A stretch of DNA of 64,000 nt, from assembly GCF_014084045.1 (NCBI RefSeq), contig NZ_CP043732.1, positions 620,001 through 684,000 of the forward strand. The letters are read 5' to 3'. The notes beneath the pieces are model-generated. The model saw only the letters and a program-made list of their open reading frames with translations, was not told where the DNA came from and searched no databases. Position numbers and translations under genes: made by a program. Source of the DNA: Microbacterium esteraromaticum. Its GTDB lineage: Bacteria > Actinomycetota > Actinomycetes > Actinomycetales > Microbacteriaceae. Shown piece after piece: positions 17,175-26,822 of this stretch (position 1 is its first letter; every line of letters begins with the position of its first letter).

Positions 17175-17451
17175 TCAGAGCCCGGACGCCCGCCTGGGGT
17201 CGCTCGGGCCGCCGCGGGTTCCCTTGTGCTCCTCCTCGATGATGCGCACGTTGCGCACTGTGACGCTGTCGGCCATCAGCAGGTCGAGCGTCCTTCGTCT
17301 CGCTTCGCTCGCTCAGGAACCGGGGTCAGAGACGCGCGATCTCGGCATCCGTCACGTCCGGCCCTGGCACGTCGACCCGGAAGCCCTGCGCCTGCAGCCC
17401 TCCCTCGTTCGAGAAGGTGACCTCGGCGTCGAAGACGGCCCGGTAGGTCAC
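17175..17451 (-). pseudogene. small conserved protein interrupted by a mini-repeat
   Basis: From a GTG at 17451, overlapping the upstream stop as GTGA, the frame runs 41 residues (ends ...VTDAEIARL) and hits a TGA at 17326-17328 inside the repeat. Past the repeat, sequence down to a TGA at 17175 reads DLLMADSVTVRNVRIIEEE and ends KGTRGGPSDPRRASGL, which looks like the natural C-terminus. The two parts are out of frame, so the repeat at 17293-17325 appears to have inserted into an ORF of about 80 codons. From memory, small actinobacterial proteins combine both parts; the function is unknown. It may be expressed only as the truncated peptide. Confidence 0.6.
17293..17325. repeat. REP-like mini-repeat, copy 2, inside a coding region
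   Basis: It carries CTTCGTCTCGCTTCGCTC, then GCTCAGGAACCGGGG, and shares the core and ACCGGGG end with the copy at 5757-5788. It separates the two halves of the small minus-strand gene and supplies its premature stop. Confidence 0.7.
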
Positions 17452-17858
17452 GCCTCGAGCGCCTTGAGCAGCTCGGCGGGAGGGGCCTGCATGGGGTGCG
17501 GGCCTGCGATGTCGAGGAACACGGTCGTGATGGTGTCGCGATGCGTGGCCAGGAACGACTTCAGCCAGGTCGGCGAGTAGATGCCGACGCCGGGGGGCAG
17601 GTTCGCCGGCTTGTTCTTCGCGTCGCTGAACAGCAGCAGCGCGACGTCGCCGGTGCTCGCGTCGCGATACGTCCACACCTCGCCGCTGTCGAGGGGATTG
17701 TCGCGAGCGCCTGGCTTGATCAGCGGCACGACCGTGTTGCCGTTGCGCAGCGCGAGGGCGACGGCTGCCATGTCCTGCTTCTCGAGCGCCTGAGCGAGGG
17801 CCTCGGAGCGGAAGTCCTCGGGTGCGGGCTTCTTGCTGCCAGACTTCTTCTTCGCCAT
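17448..17858 (-). CDS. SseB-like N-terminal domain protein
   Basis: A 136-residue protein resembling the SseB N-terminal domain: a lysine-rich start, then LAQALEKQDMAAVALALRNG, VALLLFSDAKNKPANLPPG and a C-terminal PPAELLKALEA helix. The biochemical role of this family is not established. The ATG at 17858 lies 6 bases after TAGGCT (17865-17870, minus strand), a leaderless arrangement. Its stop overlaps the GTG of the broken small gene, so the two formed an operon. Confidence 0.7.
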   Translation of the reverse strand: MAKKKSGSKKPAPEDFRSEALAQALEKQDMAAVALALRNGNTVVPLIKPGARDNPLDSGEVWTYRDASTGDVALLLFSDAKNKPANLPPGVGIYSPTWLKSFLATHRDTITTVFLDIAGPHPMQAPPAELLKALEA

Positions 17859-18099
17859 GACACCAGCCTATGAGTGGGGCCCTCTCGAATCCTCCATTGG
17901 GGACTGGGGAACTCGAGAGGGCCCTCCGGTTCTCGGACACGGTGATTTGTCGAAGCGCTGGGGACGCTGGTATCGACACCACTGGGGATGGCTTTACCGC
18001 ATCAGATCTGAGAACCTGTCACCCATGGTATCCCAAAATATCGGTCGTGTCAGCCCCTGACGGCCATTTGGCGTTCCCGATTGCGACAGATCTTTTCGC
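17859..18099. other. intergenic region with a long hairpin, unassigned
   Basis: GGGCCCTCTCGA (17877-17888) pairs with TCGAGAGGGCCC (17913-17924) to form a 12-bp stem. The rest (about 17925-18090) is less GC-rich than the genes around it, carries repeated CTGGGGA motifs and has no convincing ORF. It follows the stop of the 18100-18750 gene, so the hairpin may be its terminator. A structured RNA is possible but not recognised. Confidence 0.45.
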
Positions 18100-18750
18100 T
18101 CAGCGAAGGATGATCTGCTTGGCCTTCTCGCTCGCAAAGCCGCCGATTGAGACAGCGATGTGATACGAGGCGTCTCCCCCTGGAGCGCGGGGTCGGTTCT
18201 TCTCGTCGCAGGTCTCCGCCGACGAGCGTGTGCGGTCCCATACGACCGGGGCCGCGCTGGTCACCGACTTGCCCGCCTCGAGGGTGACGATCAGGTCACT
18301 CGACTCCGACTGGCAATCGGTCGAGCGCCACCACACGTCGGCTCCGCTGGTGACCGTGAACGTCTGCGTGCTGGAGCCGACGTTCATCGTGCAGTCCTGA
18401 CCGCTCGTGTTGGTGAGCGAGATCGACAGCTGAGGCAGCACGCCCGCCGGGTAGGCGTCTGCATCGGTCACAGCGGCGACGCTGACGTCCGCGTCGGTGC
18501 ATGCGACGATGCCCGGTGTCTCGGAAGGGTCGGGACTGGGGGTCGTGCTCTCATCGGCCGTGGCGGTCGGCTCATCGGCATCCGGGGTGGGGTCAGCGAC
18601 GCCCCGGTCGTCGGCGGCCGGCGCCGAAGCCGACCACGGCTGGGCGATCGCCAGCCATACGCCGCCTCCGACAGCGGCCAGCACGAGAACGGCGATCAGC
18701 AGCACCGCGAGCCGGCGGCGACGGTAGACGGCGGCAGACTGACGGGGCAT
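18100..18750 (-). CDS. membrane-anchored extracytoplasmic protein of unknown function
   Basis: A 216-residue protein with a positively charged N-terminus, one transmembrane segment (about residues 13-35, LAVLLIAVLVLAAVGGGVWL), a Pro/Thr/Ser/Asp-rich linker (about 40-80) and a C-terminal domain with Cys residues that could form disulfides outside the cell (TSGQDCTMNVGS, RSTDCQSE, AETCDEK). The fold resembles an immunoglobulin-like beta domain. The ATG at 18750 lies 6 bases after TAGCCT (18757-18762, minus strand). The function is unknown. Confidence 0.7.
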   Translation of the reverse strand: MPRQSAAVYRRRRLAVLLIAVLVLAAVGGGVWLAIAQPWSASAPAADDRGVADPTPDADEPTATADESTTPSPDPSETPGIVACTDADVSVAAVTDADAYPAGVLPQLSISLTNTSGQDCTMNVGSSTQTFTVTSGADVWWRSTDCQSESSDLIVTLEAGKSVTSAAPVVWDRTRSSAETCDEKNRPRAPGGDASYHIAVSIGGFASEKAKQIILR

Positions 18751-18759
18751 GCTTCCAGG

Positions 18760-19263
18760 CTAATTCAGGTGCTTGATCATCCTCGTGTTGCCGAGCGTGT
18801 TCGGCTTCACGTGGGCGAGGTCGAGGAACTCCTCGACACCCGCATCGCCGCTGCGCAGCAGCTGCGAATACACGTCGGCATCGACCACCTGCTCGCCGAT
18901 CGGCTCGAATCCGCGACGCGAGAAGAAATCGGTCTCGAAGGTGAGGCAGAAAAGGCGGGTGAGCCCGAGCTGGCGGGCCCGGTGCTCGAGGTCGGTGACG
19001 ATGGCGCGGCCGACGCCGTGGCGCAGATAGTCGTCGCGCACGAGCAGGGTGCGCACCTCTCCGAGGTCTTCCCACATGACGTGCAGGGCGCCGCAGCCGA
19101 TGAGCTCACCGTCGGCCTCTGCGACGACGAACTCCTGCACGGCGCCGTAGAGCACGGCGAGATCCTTGCCGAGCAGGATGCGCTGGTCGACGAGCGGCTC
19201 CAGCAGGGCGTGGATGCTCAGGATGTCGGTGCTGCGCGCGGCGCGGACGAGGAAGTCGCTCAC
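18760..19263 (-). CDS. argA: amino-acid N-acetyltransferase (ArgA-like GNAT)
   Basis: A 167-residue GNAT enzyme that probably makes N-acetylglutamate, the first step of arginine synthesis, as in the short actinobacterial ArgA of mycobacteria. The acetyl-CoA loop is RHGVGRAIV, preceded by the LGEVRTLLVRDDYL strand, and the C-terminus VKPNTLGNTRMIKHL is characteristic of this group. The GTG at 19263 lies 6 bases after TACGCT (leaderless). It sits downstream of clpC beyond a terminator. A general GNAT role cannot be excluded. Confidence 0.8.
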   Translation of the reverse strand: MSDFLVRAARSTDILSIHALLEPLVDQRILLGKDLAVLYGAVQEFVVAEADGELIGCGALHVMWEDLGEVRTLLVRDDYLRHGVGRAIVTDLEHRARQLGLTRLFCLTFETDFFSRRGFEPIGEQVVDADVYSQLLRSGDAGVEEFLDLAHVKPNTLGNTRMIKHLN

Positions 19264-19300
19264 CCCTCCAGCGTAGGGCCGGACGGCCCCGGTACATGGG

Positions 19301-19331
19301 AAAGGCCCGGATGCCGTGCATCCGGGCCTTT
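19301..19331. terminator. intrinsic terminator after clpC
   Basis: A perfect 14-bp stem (AAAGGCCCGGATGC with its complement at 19318-19331) around a 3-base loop lies 12 bases beyond the clpC stop. On the minus strand the descending arm ends in TTT, giving a short U-tail. On the plus strand it also ends in TTT, so it may be bidirectional. Confidence 0.85.
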
Positions 19332-19343
19332 CTCCGATCCGAC

Positions 19344-21863
<2,520 letters not shown>

Positions 21864-21982
21864 GCTGTGACTCCTTTTCGCGCGGGGCGAAGCGGCGGTG
21901 GCGCCGTGTACATCGAGAGTAACGACCGCAGCGGGGTCGAACGGCCGTGTTCGCCGTCGGCATACGCTTCTGCGATCCCCGA

Positions 21983-22011
21983 TTGACACCCTTATCGATT
22001 CTCGTTATGTT
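21983..22011 (+). promoter_or_regulatory. sigma-A promoter of the 22061 operon
   Basis: TTGACA (21983-21988), a 17-base spacer and TATGTT (22006-22011) give a near-consensus promoter, the clearest in the window. A palindrome overlaps its -10. Confidence 0.8.
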
Positions 22012-22025
22012 AACGAGAGTCGATA
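21993..22025. promoter_or_regulatory. operator palindrome overlapping the -10 of the 22061 operon
   Basis: TATCGATTCTCGTTA (21993-22007) and TAACGAGAGTCGATA (22011-22025) form a 15-bp inverted repeat with 14 of 15 positions matching and 3 bases between. It covers the -10, so binding would repress. The XRE protein encoded at the end of the operon is the obvious candidate. Confidence 0.7.
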
Positions 22026-22060
22026 ACAACGATCATCGATATGAGCCGCGGAGGGATGCC

Positions 22061-22681
22061 ATGGAGGCCAGGGAGGGCGCCGTGGAGCGCACACTGAGCA
22101 GGGGCGACACGATCAGCCTGGCGATGTTCGTCGTCGCCGGAGTCGCGATCGCCGCGTGGACGGCATGGAACGTCGCCGCCCGGATCGCCGAGCTGGTCAG
22201 CGGCGGTCAGGTCAGAGTCGCGGTCGAGTTCATCGACACGACGGTGGATGCCCGGATCAGCGCCACCAGCCTGCCTGTCGAGCTGGATCGCGGGATCATC
22301 TCGGTGGACGGGCTCGGCACCATGGGAGTCATCTCCGGGGTGCTCGGTCAGCTCGCTCTGGGCATCACCGTGGCGGTGGTGGTGTTCTGCCTCATCGCTC
22401 TCAGCCGGAACATTCTGCGCGGACGGGTGTTCGGCAAGGCCAACACCCGCATCGTGGCCATCGGCGGCGGAGTGGGCCTGGTCGGGGCCGCGTCGTCGCG
22501 GTTCTTCGACAACATGCTCTCGAACGCGGCGATGGCGCAGGCGGTCGACGGACCGTTCGACACCGCGGTCATGTCGATCGAGCCGTTCACCTTCGTGCTG
22601 GCGGCGTTCGCGGTCGCGGTGGTCGGCACGGTCTTCGTGGTCGGCGACCGGCTGCAGCGCGAGACGGAAGGACTGGTCTGA
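22061..22681 (+). CDS. DUF2975-like membrane protein
   Basis: A 206-residue protein with about four transmembrane segments (residues 15-40, 95-125, 130-150 and 180-200) and a loop of about 50 residues after the first. The layout, and pairing with a small XRE regulator, resemble the DUF2975/YozG systems of unknown function. The ATG at 22061 is chosen because GGAGGG sits 5-6 bases upstream and the chain before it is not membrane-like. It shares its C-terminal ETEGLV with the next gene product, suggesting duplication. It overlaps the next start by one base (TGATG). Confidence 0.65.
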   Translation: MEAREGAVERTLSRGDTISLAMFVVAGVAIAAWTAWNVAARIAELVSGGQVRVAVEFIDTTVDARISATSLPVELDRGIISVDGLGTMGVISGVLGQLALGITVAVVVFCLIALSRNILRGRVFGKANTRIVAIGGGVGLVGAASSRFFDNMLSNAAMAQAVDGPFDTAVMSIEPFTFVLAAFAVAVVGTVFVVGDRLQRETEGLV

Positions 22682-23409
22682 TGCACCTGTCGACCGAGGA
22701 TCTCGCCTCCGGGCTGTCGCTGCTGCTGCTCATTGCGGTCTTGGCAGGGCTGGTCGTGAGCATCTCCGTATGGCGCGCGCGGAAGCACGGCAGCACGACT
22801 CTGGCGCTCGACGTCACGCGCAACGCGTCGTTGTTGTACGTGTGGCTGATGGCGGTCGGGGTGGTCGTGAGCGGGGTGCAGATACTGGCGGGACCTGGCG
22901 TCTTCCTCTCCGATTCCGTCAACACCGATGTGCAGAGCCAGGAAGAGGCTCTCGCCTCGAGCGCCTGCGTCGACGAGCCGAGCATGATGCTCTGCGGTTC
23001 GCAGGTGGGCCCGATCCCCTTCGGCATCCGGCTGCTGATCTACGTCGGCACGGTGCTGGGCCTGCTGGCATCCGCGGCCGTCGCGTGGGCGATCCACAAC
23101 GCAGCGCGGCGAGCAGGCGAGCGCGAGCCGTTCCACCCCAGCGTCTCCCGGACGTTCGGCGCCATGGCGCTCGTGGTCATGGCGGCTGCCGTGCTGGGCG
23201 ATCTGCTTCAGCAGATCGGGATGACTCTCGCCGCTCGCTCGCTGGACTGGGATGCCACCGCTACACCGATCCGTTTCGGGCTGCGCATCGAGCTCTGGCC
23301 GTTCGCCGTGGCGGTGGGACTGTTCGCGCTGTCTGCGATCTTCCGGTACGGCGCGCAGGTGCAGAGCGAGCGCGAGCTGTTGAAGCGCGAGACGGAGGGG
23401 CTGGTGTGA
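22681..23409 (+). CDS. second DUF2975-like membrane protein
   Basis: A 242-residue protein with about four hydrophobic segments (residues 10-30, 55-75, 115-140, 160-180) and a Cys-containing loop (SSACVDEPSMMLCGSQ) that may hold a disulfide outside the cell. It ends in ETEGLV like the upstream gene product. The N-terminal helix contains a leucine run. Start and stop both overlap neighbours (TGATG and GTGA), so it is the middle gene of a three-gene operon. The function is unknown. Confidence 0.65.
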   Translation: MHLSTEDLASGLSLLLLIAVLAGLVVSISVWRARKHGSTTLALDVTRNASLLYVWLMAVGVVVSGVQILAGPGVFLSDSVNTDVQSQEEALASSACVDEPSMMLCGSQVGPIPFGIRLLIYVGTVLGLLASAAVAWAIHNAARRAGEREPFHPSVSRTFGAMALVVMAAAVLGDLLQQIGMTLAARSLDWDATATPIRFGLRIELWPFAVAVGLFALSAIFRYGAQVQSERELLKRETEGLV

Positions 23410-23645
23410 CTCCCGCCGAGGCTGATGACGAGTTCACCGGCATCCACTGCCGGCTCGACGAGCTGCTCGCCGAGCGCAGGATGACGTTGACCGAGCTGAG
23501 TGCACGGGTGGGGGTGAGCATCGTGAATCTGTCGGTGCTCAAGAACGACCGGGCTCGGGCGATCCGGTACTCGACCCTGCGCGCCGTGTGCGAGGCGCTG
23601 GAGTGCGAGGTCGGCGACCTGCTGGTGCTGTCCGAGCGCGGCTGA
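23406..23645 (+). CDS. small XRE-family regulator (YozG type)
   Basis: A 79-residue helix-turn-helix protein: LLAERRMTLTELSARVGVSIV then NLSVLKNDRARAIRYSTL, typical of the short YozG/COG3655 regulators that accompany DUF2975 membrane proteins. The GTG at 23406 overlaps the upstream stop. It is last in the operon and the likely ligand of the palindrome at 21993-22025, giving autorepression. How the membrane proteins influence it is unknown. Confidence 0.8.
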   Translation: MTPAEADDEFTGIHCRLDELLAERRMTLTELSARVGVSIVNLSVLKNDRARAIRYSTLRAVCEALECEVGDLLVLSERG

Positions 23646-23753
23646 CCCGAGCGCGGCCCGCGCCACTCGAGCACCGGCCGGAACTTGATTGGGTACTTTC
23701 ACCCGCGTGTACAGACCCGGGCACATGTCGCCGGCTTTCACGACTCTCGTCTG

Positions 23754-24026
23754 GTGCCCCGCGTCTCGTCCCCCGCCGCCGCCCGAATCGGCGAGCTGAT
23801 CGCCGATCTGCGTCGGCGGCGAGGCATCACGCAGGACGAGCTCGCCGTGCTCACCCAGATCGACTCGTCGAACATCCGCGCCTACGAGAAGGGGCGATCG
23901 ATGATGGGCATCCCGACCCTCGTGCGCATCGCGGACGCGCTGAGGATCGAACCGGGGATGCTGCTCGACGGAGTCTCGGTCGACATGATCAGCACGCCCG
24001 AGGTCGACCGCCGCCGCCGGGCCTGA
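23754..24026 (+). CDS. XRE-family helix-turn-helix regulator
   Basis: A 90-residue regulator with a canonical HTH: IGELIADLRRRRGITQDELA, DSSNIRAYEKGRSMMGIPTL and a conserved dimerising tail. The GTG at 23754 is preferred because it starts just before the domain and follows GACTCT by 6 bases; a TTG at 23685 would add 23 residues unlike the family. It is separated from the upstream operon by over 100 bp. Its target is unknown. Confidence 0.7.
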   Translation: MPRVSSPAAARIGELIADLRRRRGITQDELAVLTQIDSSNIRAYEKGRSMMGIPTLVRIADALRIEPGMLLDGVSVDMISTPEVDRRRRA

Positions 24027-24152
24027 GCATCCTGACCGGATGCGGCATCGGGCCCACCCGTCATCCTTCGTCATGTTCTCGCGGGGAATACGAAGATTCG
24101 CTTAGCGTTTACTCCACGTGACGCGCACTCCGCGCAGACAATTGGAGTCCCC

Positions 24153-25580
24153 TTGAGCACCTCATCCTCGACCGCGCGCGCCCAGAAGGCGCCCGACACC
24201 CGAAGCCCAGCGCGCAAGCTGCTGACCTCGTTCGGGTTCCAGATCATCGCCGCCCTCATCCTGGGCATCGGGGTCGGCCTGATCGCCGTCTCGCTGGGCG
24301 CAGGCCCCGAGTCCCCGACGGTCCTGTCCGACACGCTCGACCGCATCGGCAGCTCGTACGTCACACTGCTGCGCGCGGCCGTGGTCCCCCTGATCTTCAC
24401 GGCCATCGTCGCGAGCATCTCGAACCTGCGTCGCGTGCAGAACGCCGCCCGCCTGGCGGGTCAGACGATCCTGTGGTTCGGCATCACCGCCTTCATCGCC
24501 GTGGTCATCGGCATCGTGCTCGGCCTGGTCATCCAGCCCGGCGCGAAGGCGGGCGCCGGCCTCGAGACCGGCGACCCCTACACGGTCGGCACGTGGTGGA
24601 ACTTCCTGCTCGGTCTGATCCCGCAGAACTTCCTCGGCCTCACCGTCTCGACCTCCCCTGGCGCCGTCGAGGGCACCTACGCGTCGAGCGTCGGCTTCAA
24701 CATCCTGCAGGTCATCGTCGTGGCCGCCGTGGTCGGCATCGCCGCCCTCAAGGCAGGCAAGAAGGCCGAGCCCTTCCTCGCCTTCACCGAGTCGCTGCTC
24801 AAGGTCATCCAGCGCGTGCTGTGGTGGATCATCCGCATCGCCCCGATCGGCACCTTCGGCCTCATCGGCGCCGCCGTCGTCAAGTACGGCTGGGACAAGC
24901 TGACCTCGCTCGCCTGGTTCGCCGCGGCGATCTACATCGGGCTCGCCCTGGTGCTGTTCGTGGTCTACCCGATCCTCGTCCGCACCCACGGCCTGTCGAT
25001 CAAGCAGTACTTCTCGGGCGTCTGGCCCGCTGTGCAGCTGGCGTTCGTCAGCCGCTCGTCGATCGGCACCCTGCCGCTGACCGAGCGCGTCACCGAGCGC
25101 AACCTTGGTGTGCCCCGCGGCTACGCCTCGTTCGCCGTGCCGCTCGGCGCGACCACCAAGATGGACGGCTGCGCCGCGATCTACCCGGCCATCGCCGCGA
25201 TCTTCGTCGCACAGTTCTTCGACATCCAGCTGAGCTTCATCCAGTACCTGCTGATCGTCATCGTCTCGGTGGTCGGCTCGGCGGCGACCGCGGGCACCAC
25301 CGGCGCTGTCGTGATGCTGACGCTCACCCTGTCGACCCTCGGTCTGCCGCTCGAGGGCGTCGGGCTGCTGCTCGCCATCGACCCGATCCTCGACATGGGG
25401 CGCACGGCGGTCAACGTCGCGGGTCAGGCGCTCGTCCCGACGATCGTCGCCAAGCGCGAGGGCATCCTCGACGAGGAGCTCTACAACGCTCCCCGCAACG
25501 GCCTGCCCTTCGCCGAGGACATCGACGAGGCGGATGCTGCTGAGCCGGATTCCGCGAAGGAGACGGCCGGCGCACGCTGA
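24153..25580 (+). CDS. dicarboxylate/amino-acid:cation symporter (DAACS, DctA/GltP type)
   Basis: A 475-residue secondary transporter taking up C4-dicarboxylates or acidic amino acids with Na+ or H+. It has about eight transmembrane helices, the serine-rich re-entrant loop SRSSIGTLP, the GATTKMDGCAA block and the C-terminal DMGRTAVNVAGQAL substrate/cation site. The TTG at 24153 is chosen because GGAG (24144-24147) is 5 bases upstream and no other start precedes the first helix. It stands alone and ends in a strong terminator. Confidence 0.9.
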   Translation: MSTSSSTARAQKAPDTRSPARKLLTSFGFQIIAALILGIGVGLIAVSLGAGPESPTVLSDTLDRIGSSYVTLLRAAVVPLIFTAIVASISNLRRVQNAARLAGQTILWFGITAFIAVVIGIVLGLVIQPGAKAGAGLETGDPYTVGTWWNFLLGLIPQNFLGLTVSTSPGAVEGTYASSVGFNILQVIVVAAVVGIAALKAGKKAEPFLAFTESLLKVIQRVLWWIIRIAPIGTFGLIGAAVVKYGWDKLTSLAWFAAAIYIGLALVLFVVYPILVRTHGLSIKQYFSGVWPAVQLAFVSRSSIGTLPLTERVTERNLGVPRGYASFAVPLGATTKMDGCAAIYPAIAAIFVAQFFDIQLSFIQYLLIVIVSVVGSAATAGTTGAVVMLTLTLSTLGLPLEGVGLLLAIDPILDMGRTAVNVAGQALVPTIVAKREGILDEELYNAPRNGLPFAEDIDEADAAEPDSAKETAGAR

Positions 25581-25595
25581 CCTCCTCTCCGCTGC

Positions 25596-25633
25596 AGAGA
25601 GCGCCTCGCCCCTCCGGGGGCGGGGCGCTCTCT
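25596..25633 (+). terminator. intrinsic terminator after the DAACS symporter
   Basis: A 16-bp stem with one G-T pair (AGAGAGCGCCTCGCCC and GGGCGGGGCGCTCTCT) around a 6-base loop begins 16 bases after the stop. It is followed by TG, so it relies on stem strength more than a U-tract. Confidence 0.8.
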
Positions 25634-25674
25634 TGCATCCGGATGCCGGGGAGCCGCCGCCGGGCCCACCGGCG

Positions 25675-25965
25675 TCAGCGCGTGCGGCGCTCCTCCTCCA
25701 GCTCGCGTCGCAGATCGCCGTTCTCGTCCTCCAGCTCGAGCACCCGGCCGATCCCGGCGAGGTTCACCCCGGCATCCCGCAGCTCAGCGACCCGACGCAA
25801 CCGGTCGATGTCGTCGTCGCTGTATCGCCGAGTCCCGCCGTCGCTGCGGAACGGCGTGAGCAGTCCGCGGCGCTCGTACAGCCGAAGCGTCGCCTCGGGG
25901 ACCTCGGCGAGATCGGCCGCGACGGCGATCCCGTACAGCGGGGTGGCGGGATCGCGATCGGTCAT
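25675..25965 (-). CDS. hspR: MerR-family heat-shock regulator (HspR-like)
   Basis: A 96-residue MerR-type protein: PLYGIAVAADLAEVPEATLRLYERRGLL is the winged helix, followed by TRRYSDDDIDRLRRVAEL and a coiled-coil tail (VLELEDENGDLRRELEEER). It is short, as in HspR repressors of actinobacterial chaperone genes, and divergent from an Hsp20 gene, which supports that role. The ATG at 25965 begins the domain; upstream codons are not conserved-looking. A complete HspR consensus inverted repeat was not found between the genes. Confidence 0.75.
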   Translation of the reverse strand: MTDRDPATPLYGIAVAADLAEVPEATLRLYERRGLLTPFRSDGGTRRYSDDDIDRLRRVAELRDAGVNLAGIGRVLELEDENGDLRRELEEERRTR

Positions 25966-26026
25966 CGGGCATCCGTTCTCGGGTCTTGAGATCTGTAGAT
26001 TTTCGGAGGTATAAATATACATCCCC

Positions 26027-26047
26027 GGATGCAGATTACCTGCATCC
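26027..26047. promoter_or_regulatory. perfect inverted repeat between hspR and hsp20
   Basis: GGATGCAG-N5-CTGCATCC is an 8+8 perfect palindrome in the divergent gap, just downstream of an AT-rich GTATAAATATAC stretch (26010-26021) that may hold the hsp20 -10. It is a good operator candidate, although it differs from the known CTTGAGT-type HspR site. Confidence 0.5.
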
Positions 26048-26056
26048 TCGATCAGA

Positions 26057-26072
26057 GTCGCCATCTGGCGAC
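26057..26072 (+). promoter_or_regulatory. hairpin in the hsp20 5' leader
   Basis: GTCGCCA-TC-TGGCGAC forms a 7-bp stem in the leader, 9 bases before the GAGGAG ribosome-binding site. The 2-base spacer is too tight for RNA without opening a pair, so it may instead be a DNA palindrome for a regulator. A thermosensor role is speculative. Confidence 0.35.
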
Positions 26073-26093
26073 CCATAGTGAGAGGAGAACACC

Positions 26094-26516
26094 ATGGCAA
26101 TGACCTTCGACCCGATCAGTCAGCTTGATCGCTTCGCCGCGAGCGTGCTGGACTCCGTTCGCGCCCCGCGCGTGATGCCCGTCGACCTCTGCCGCGACGG
26201 CGACCGCTATGTTCTGCATGCCGACATCCCGGGTGCTGATCCCGGCTCGATCGACGTCGATCTCGACGGCTCGCAGCTGTCGATCCGCGCCCAGCGCACC
26301 GCCGACAGCGGCGAGGGGATGCGCTGGATCGCCCGCGAGCGGGGAACCGGCACGTATCTGCGCCAGTTCACCCTCGGCGACGGCGTCGACCTCGACCGCA
26401 TCACCGCGTCGTACGACAGCGGAGTGCTCTCGGTGATCATCCCGGTCAGCGAACGCGCGAAGCCGCGTCGCATCGAGGTCGAGTCCACCGATCACCGCGA
26501 GGCGATCAGCGCCTGA
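26094..26516 (+). CDS. small heat shock protein, Hsp20 family
   Basis: A 140-residue alpha-crystallin-type chaperone. The core domain spans about residues 28-125: MPVDLCRDGDRYVLHADIPG, LSIRAQRT, FTLGDGVDLDRITASYDSGVLSVIIP with the family GVL motif. A short N-terminal arm precedes it and a polar tail follows. The start has a strong GAGGAG site. It is divergent from the HspR-like gene and probably repressed by it. A hairpin lies between it and the next gene. Confidence 0.9.
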   Translation: MAMTFDPISQLDRFAASVLDSVRAPRVMPVDLCRDGDRYVLHADIPGADPGSIDVDLDGSQLSIRAQRTADSGEGMRWIARERGTGTYLRQFTLGDGVDLDRITASYDSGVLSVIIPVSERAKPRRIEVESTDHREAISA

Positions 26517-26523
26517 TCCACCA

Positions 26524-26552
26524 GCGGGGGCGCCCGACGAGGGCGCTCCCGC
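26524..26552 (+). terminator. hairpin between hsp20 and the DUF2795 gene
   Basis: A 12-bp stem with one G-T pair (GCGGGGGCGCCC and GGGCGCTCCCGC) closes a 5-base loop just after the hsp20 stop. There is no U-run, so partial termination or mRNA stabilisation is equally likely. Confidence 0.5.
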
Positions 26553-26575
26553 CTTCGTCCTGGAAAGGAGACCGC

Positions 26576-26788
26576 ATGTCCCCCTCAGCCGCGCTCAAGG
26601 GATTCCTCGCCGGCATGGAGTACCCCGCGACGAAGGACGACCTGCTGCGCGAAGCCGCGCGAGACCGACTCGATCGCGACGACATCCTGGCGCTCGAGAA
26701 CCTCAGCGGCTCGAGCTACAGCGCACGCCGGCAGATCCTCGCCGCCCTCCACATGAACCGCGAGGACGCGGCTCCGGCAGCCGCCTGA
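26576..26788 (+). CDS. DUF2795 small protein
   Basis: A 70-residue protein matching the DUF2795 pattern: LAGMEYPATKDDLLREAARD, then LALENLSGSSYSARRQILAAL. These helical proteins are common in actinobacteria and have no assigned role. The ATG at 26576 has GGAAAGGAG upstream. It follows hsp20 by 59 bp with a hairpin between, so it may share the heat-shock transcript. Confidence 0.8.
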   Translation: MSPSAALKGFLAGMEYPATKDDLLREAARDRLDRDDILALENLSGSSYSARRQILAALHMNREDAAPAAA

Positions 26789-26822
26789 TCCGCACACGGG
26801 CGGGCCGCCGCGTGCGTCGGGG

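Noticed and set aside
18100..18750. Lipoprotein assignment
   Set aside because: No Cys follows the N-terminal hydrophobic segment in a lipobox position; a single-pass anchor fits better.
25981..25999. HspR consensus (CTTGAGT-N7-ACTCAAG) at the hsp20 promoter
   Set aside because: Only a single CTTGAG half-site near 25984 is present; the second half is missing.
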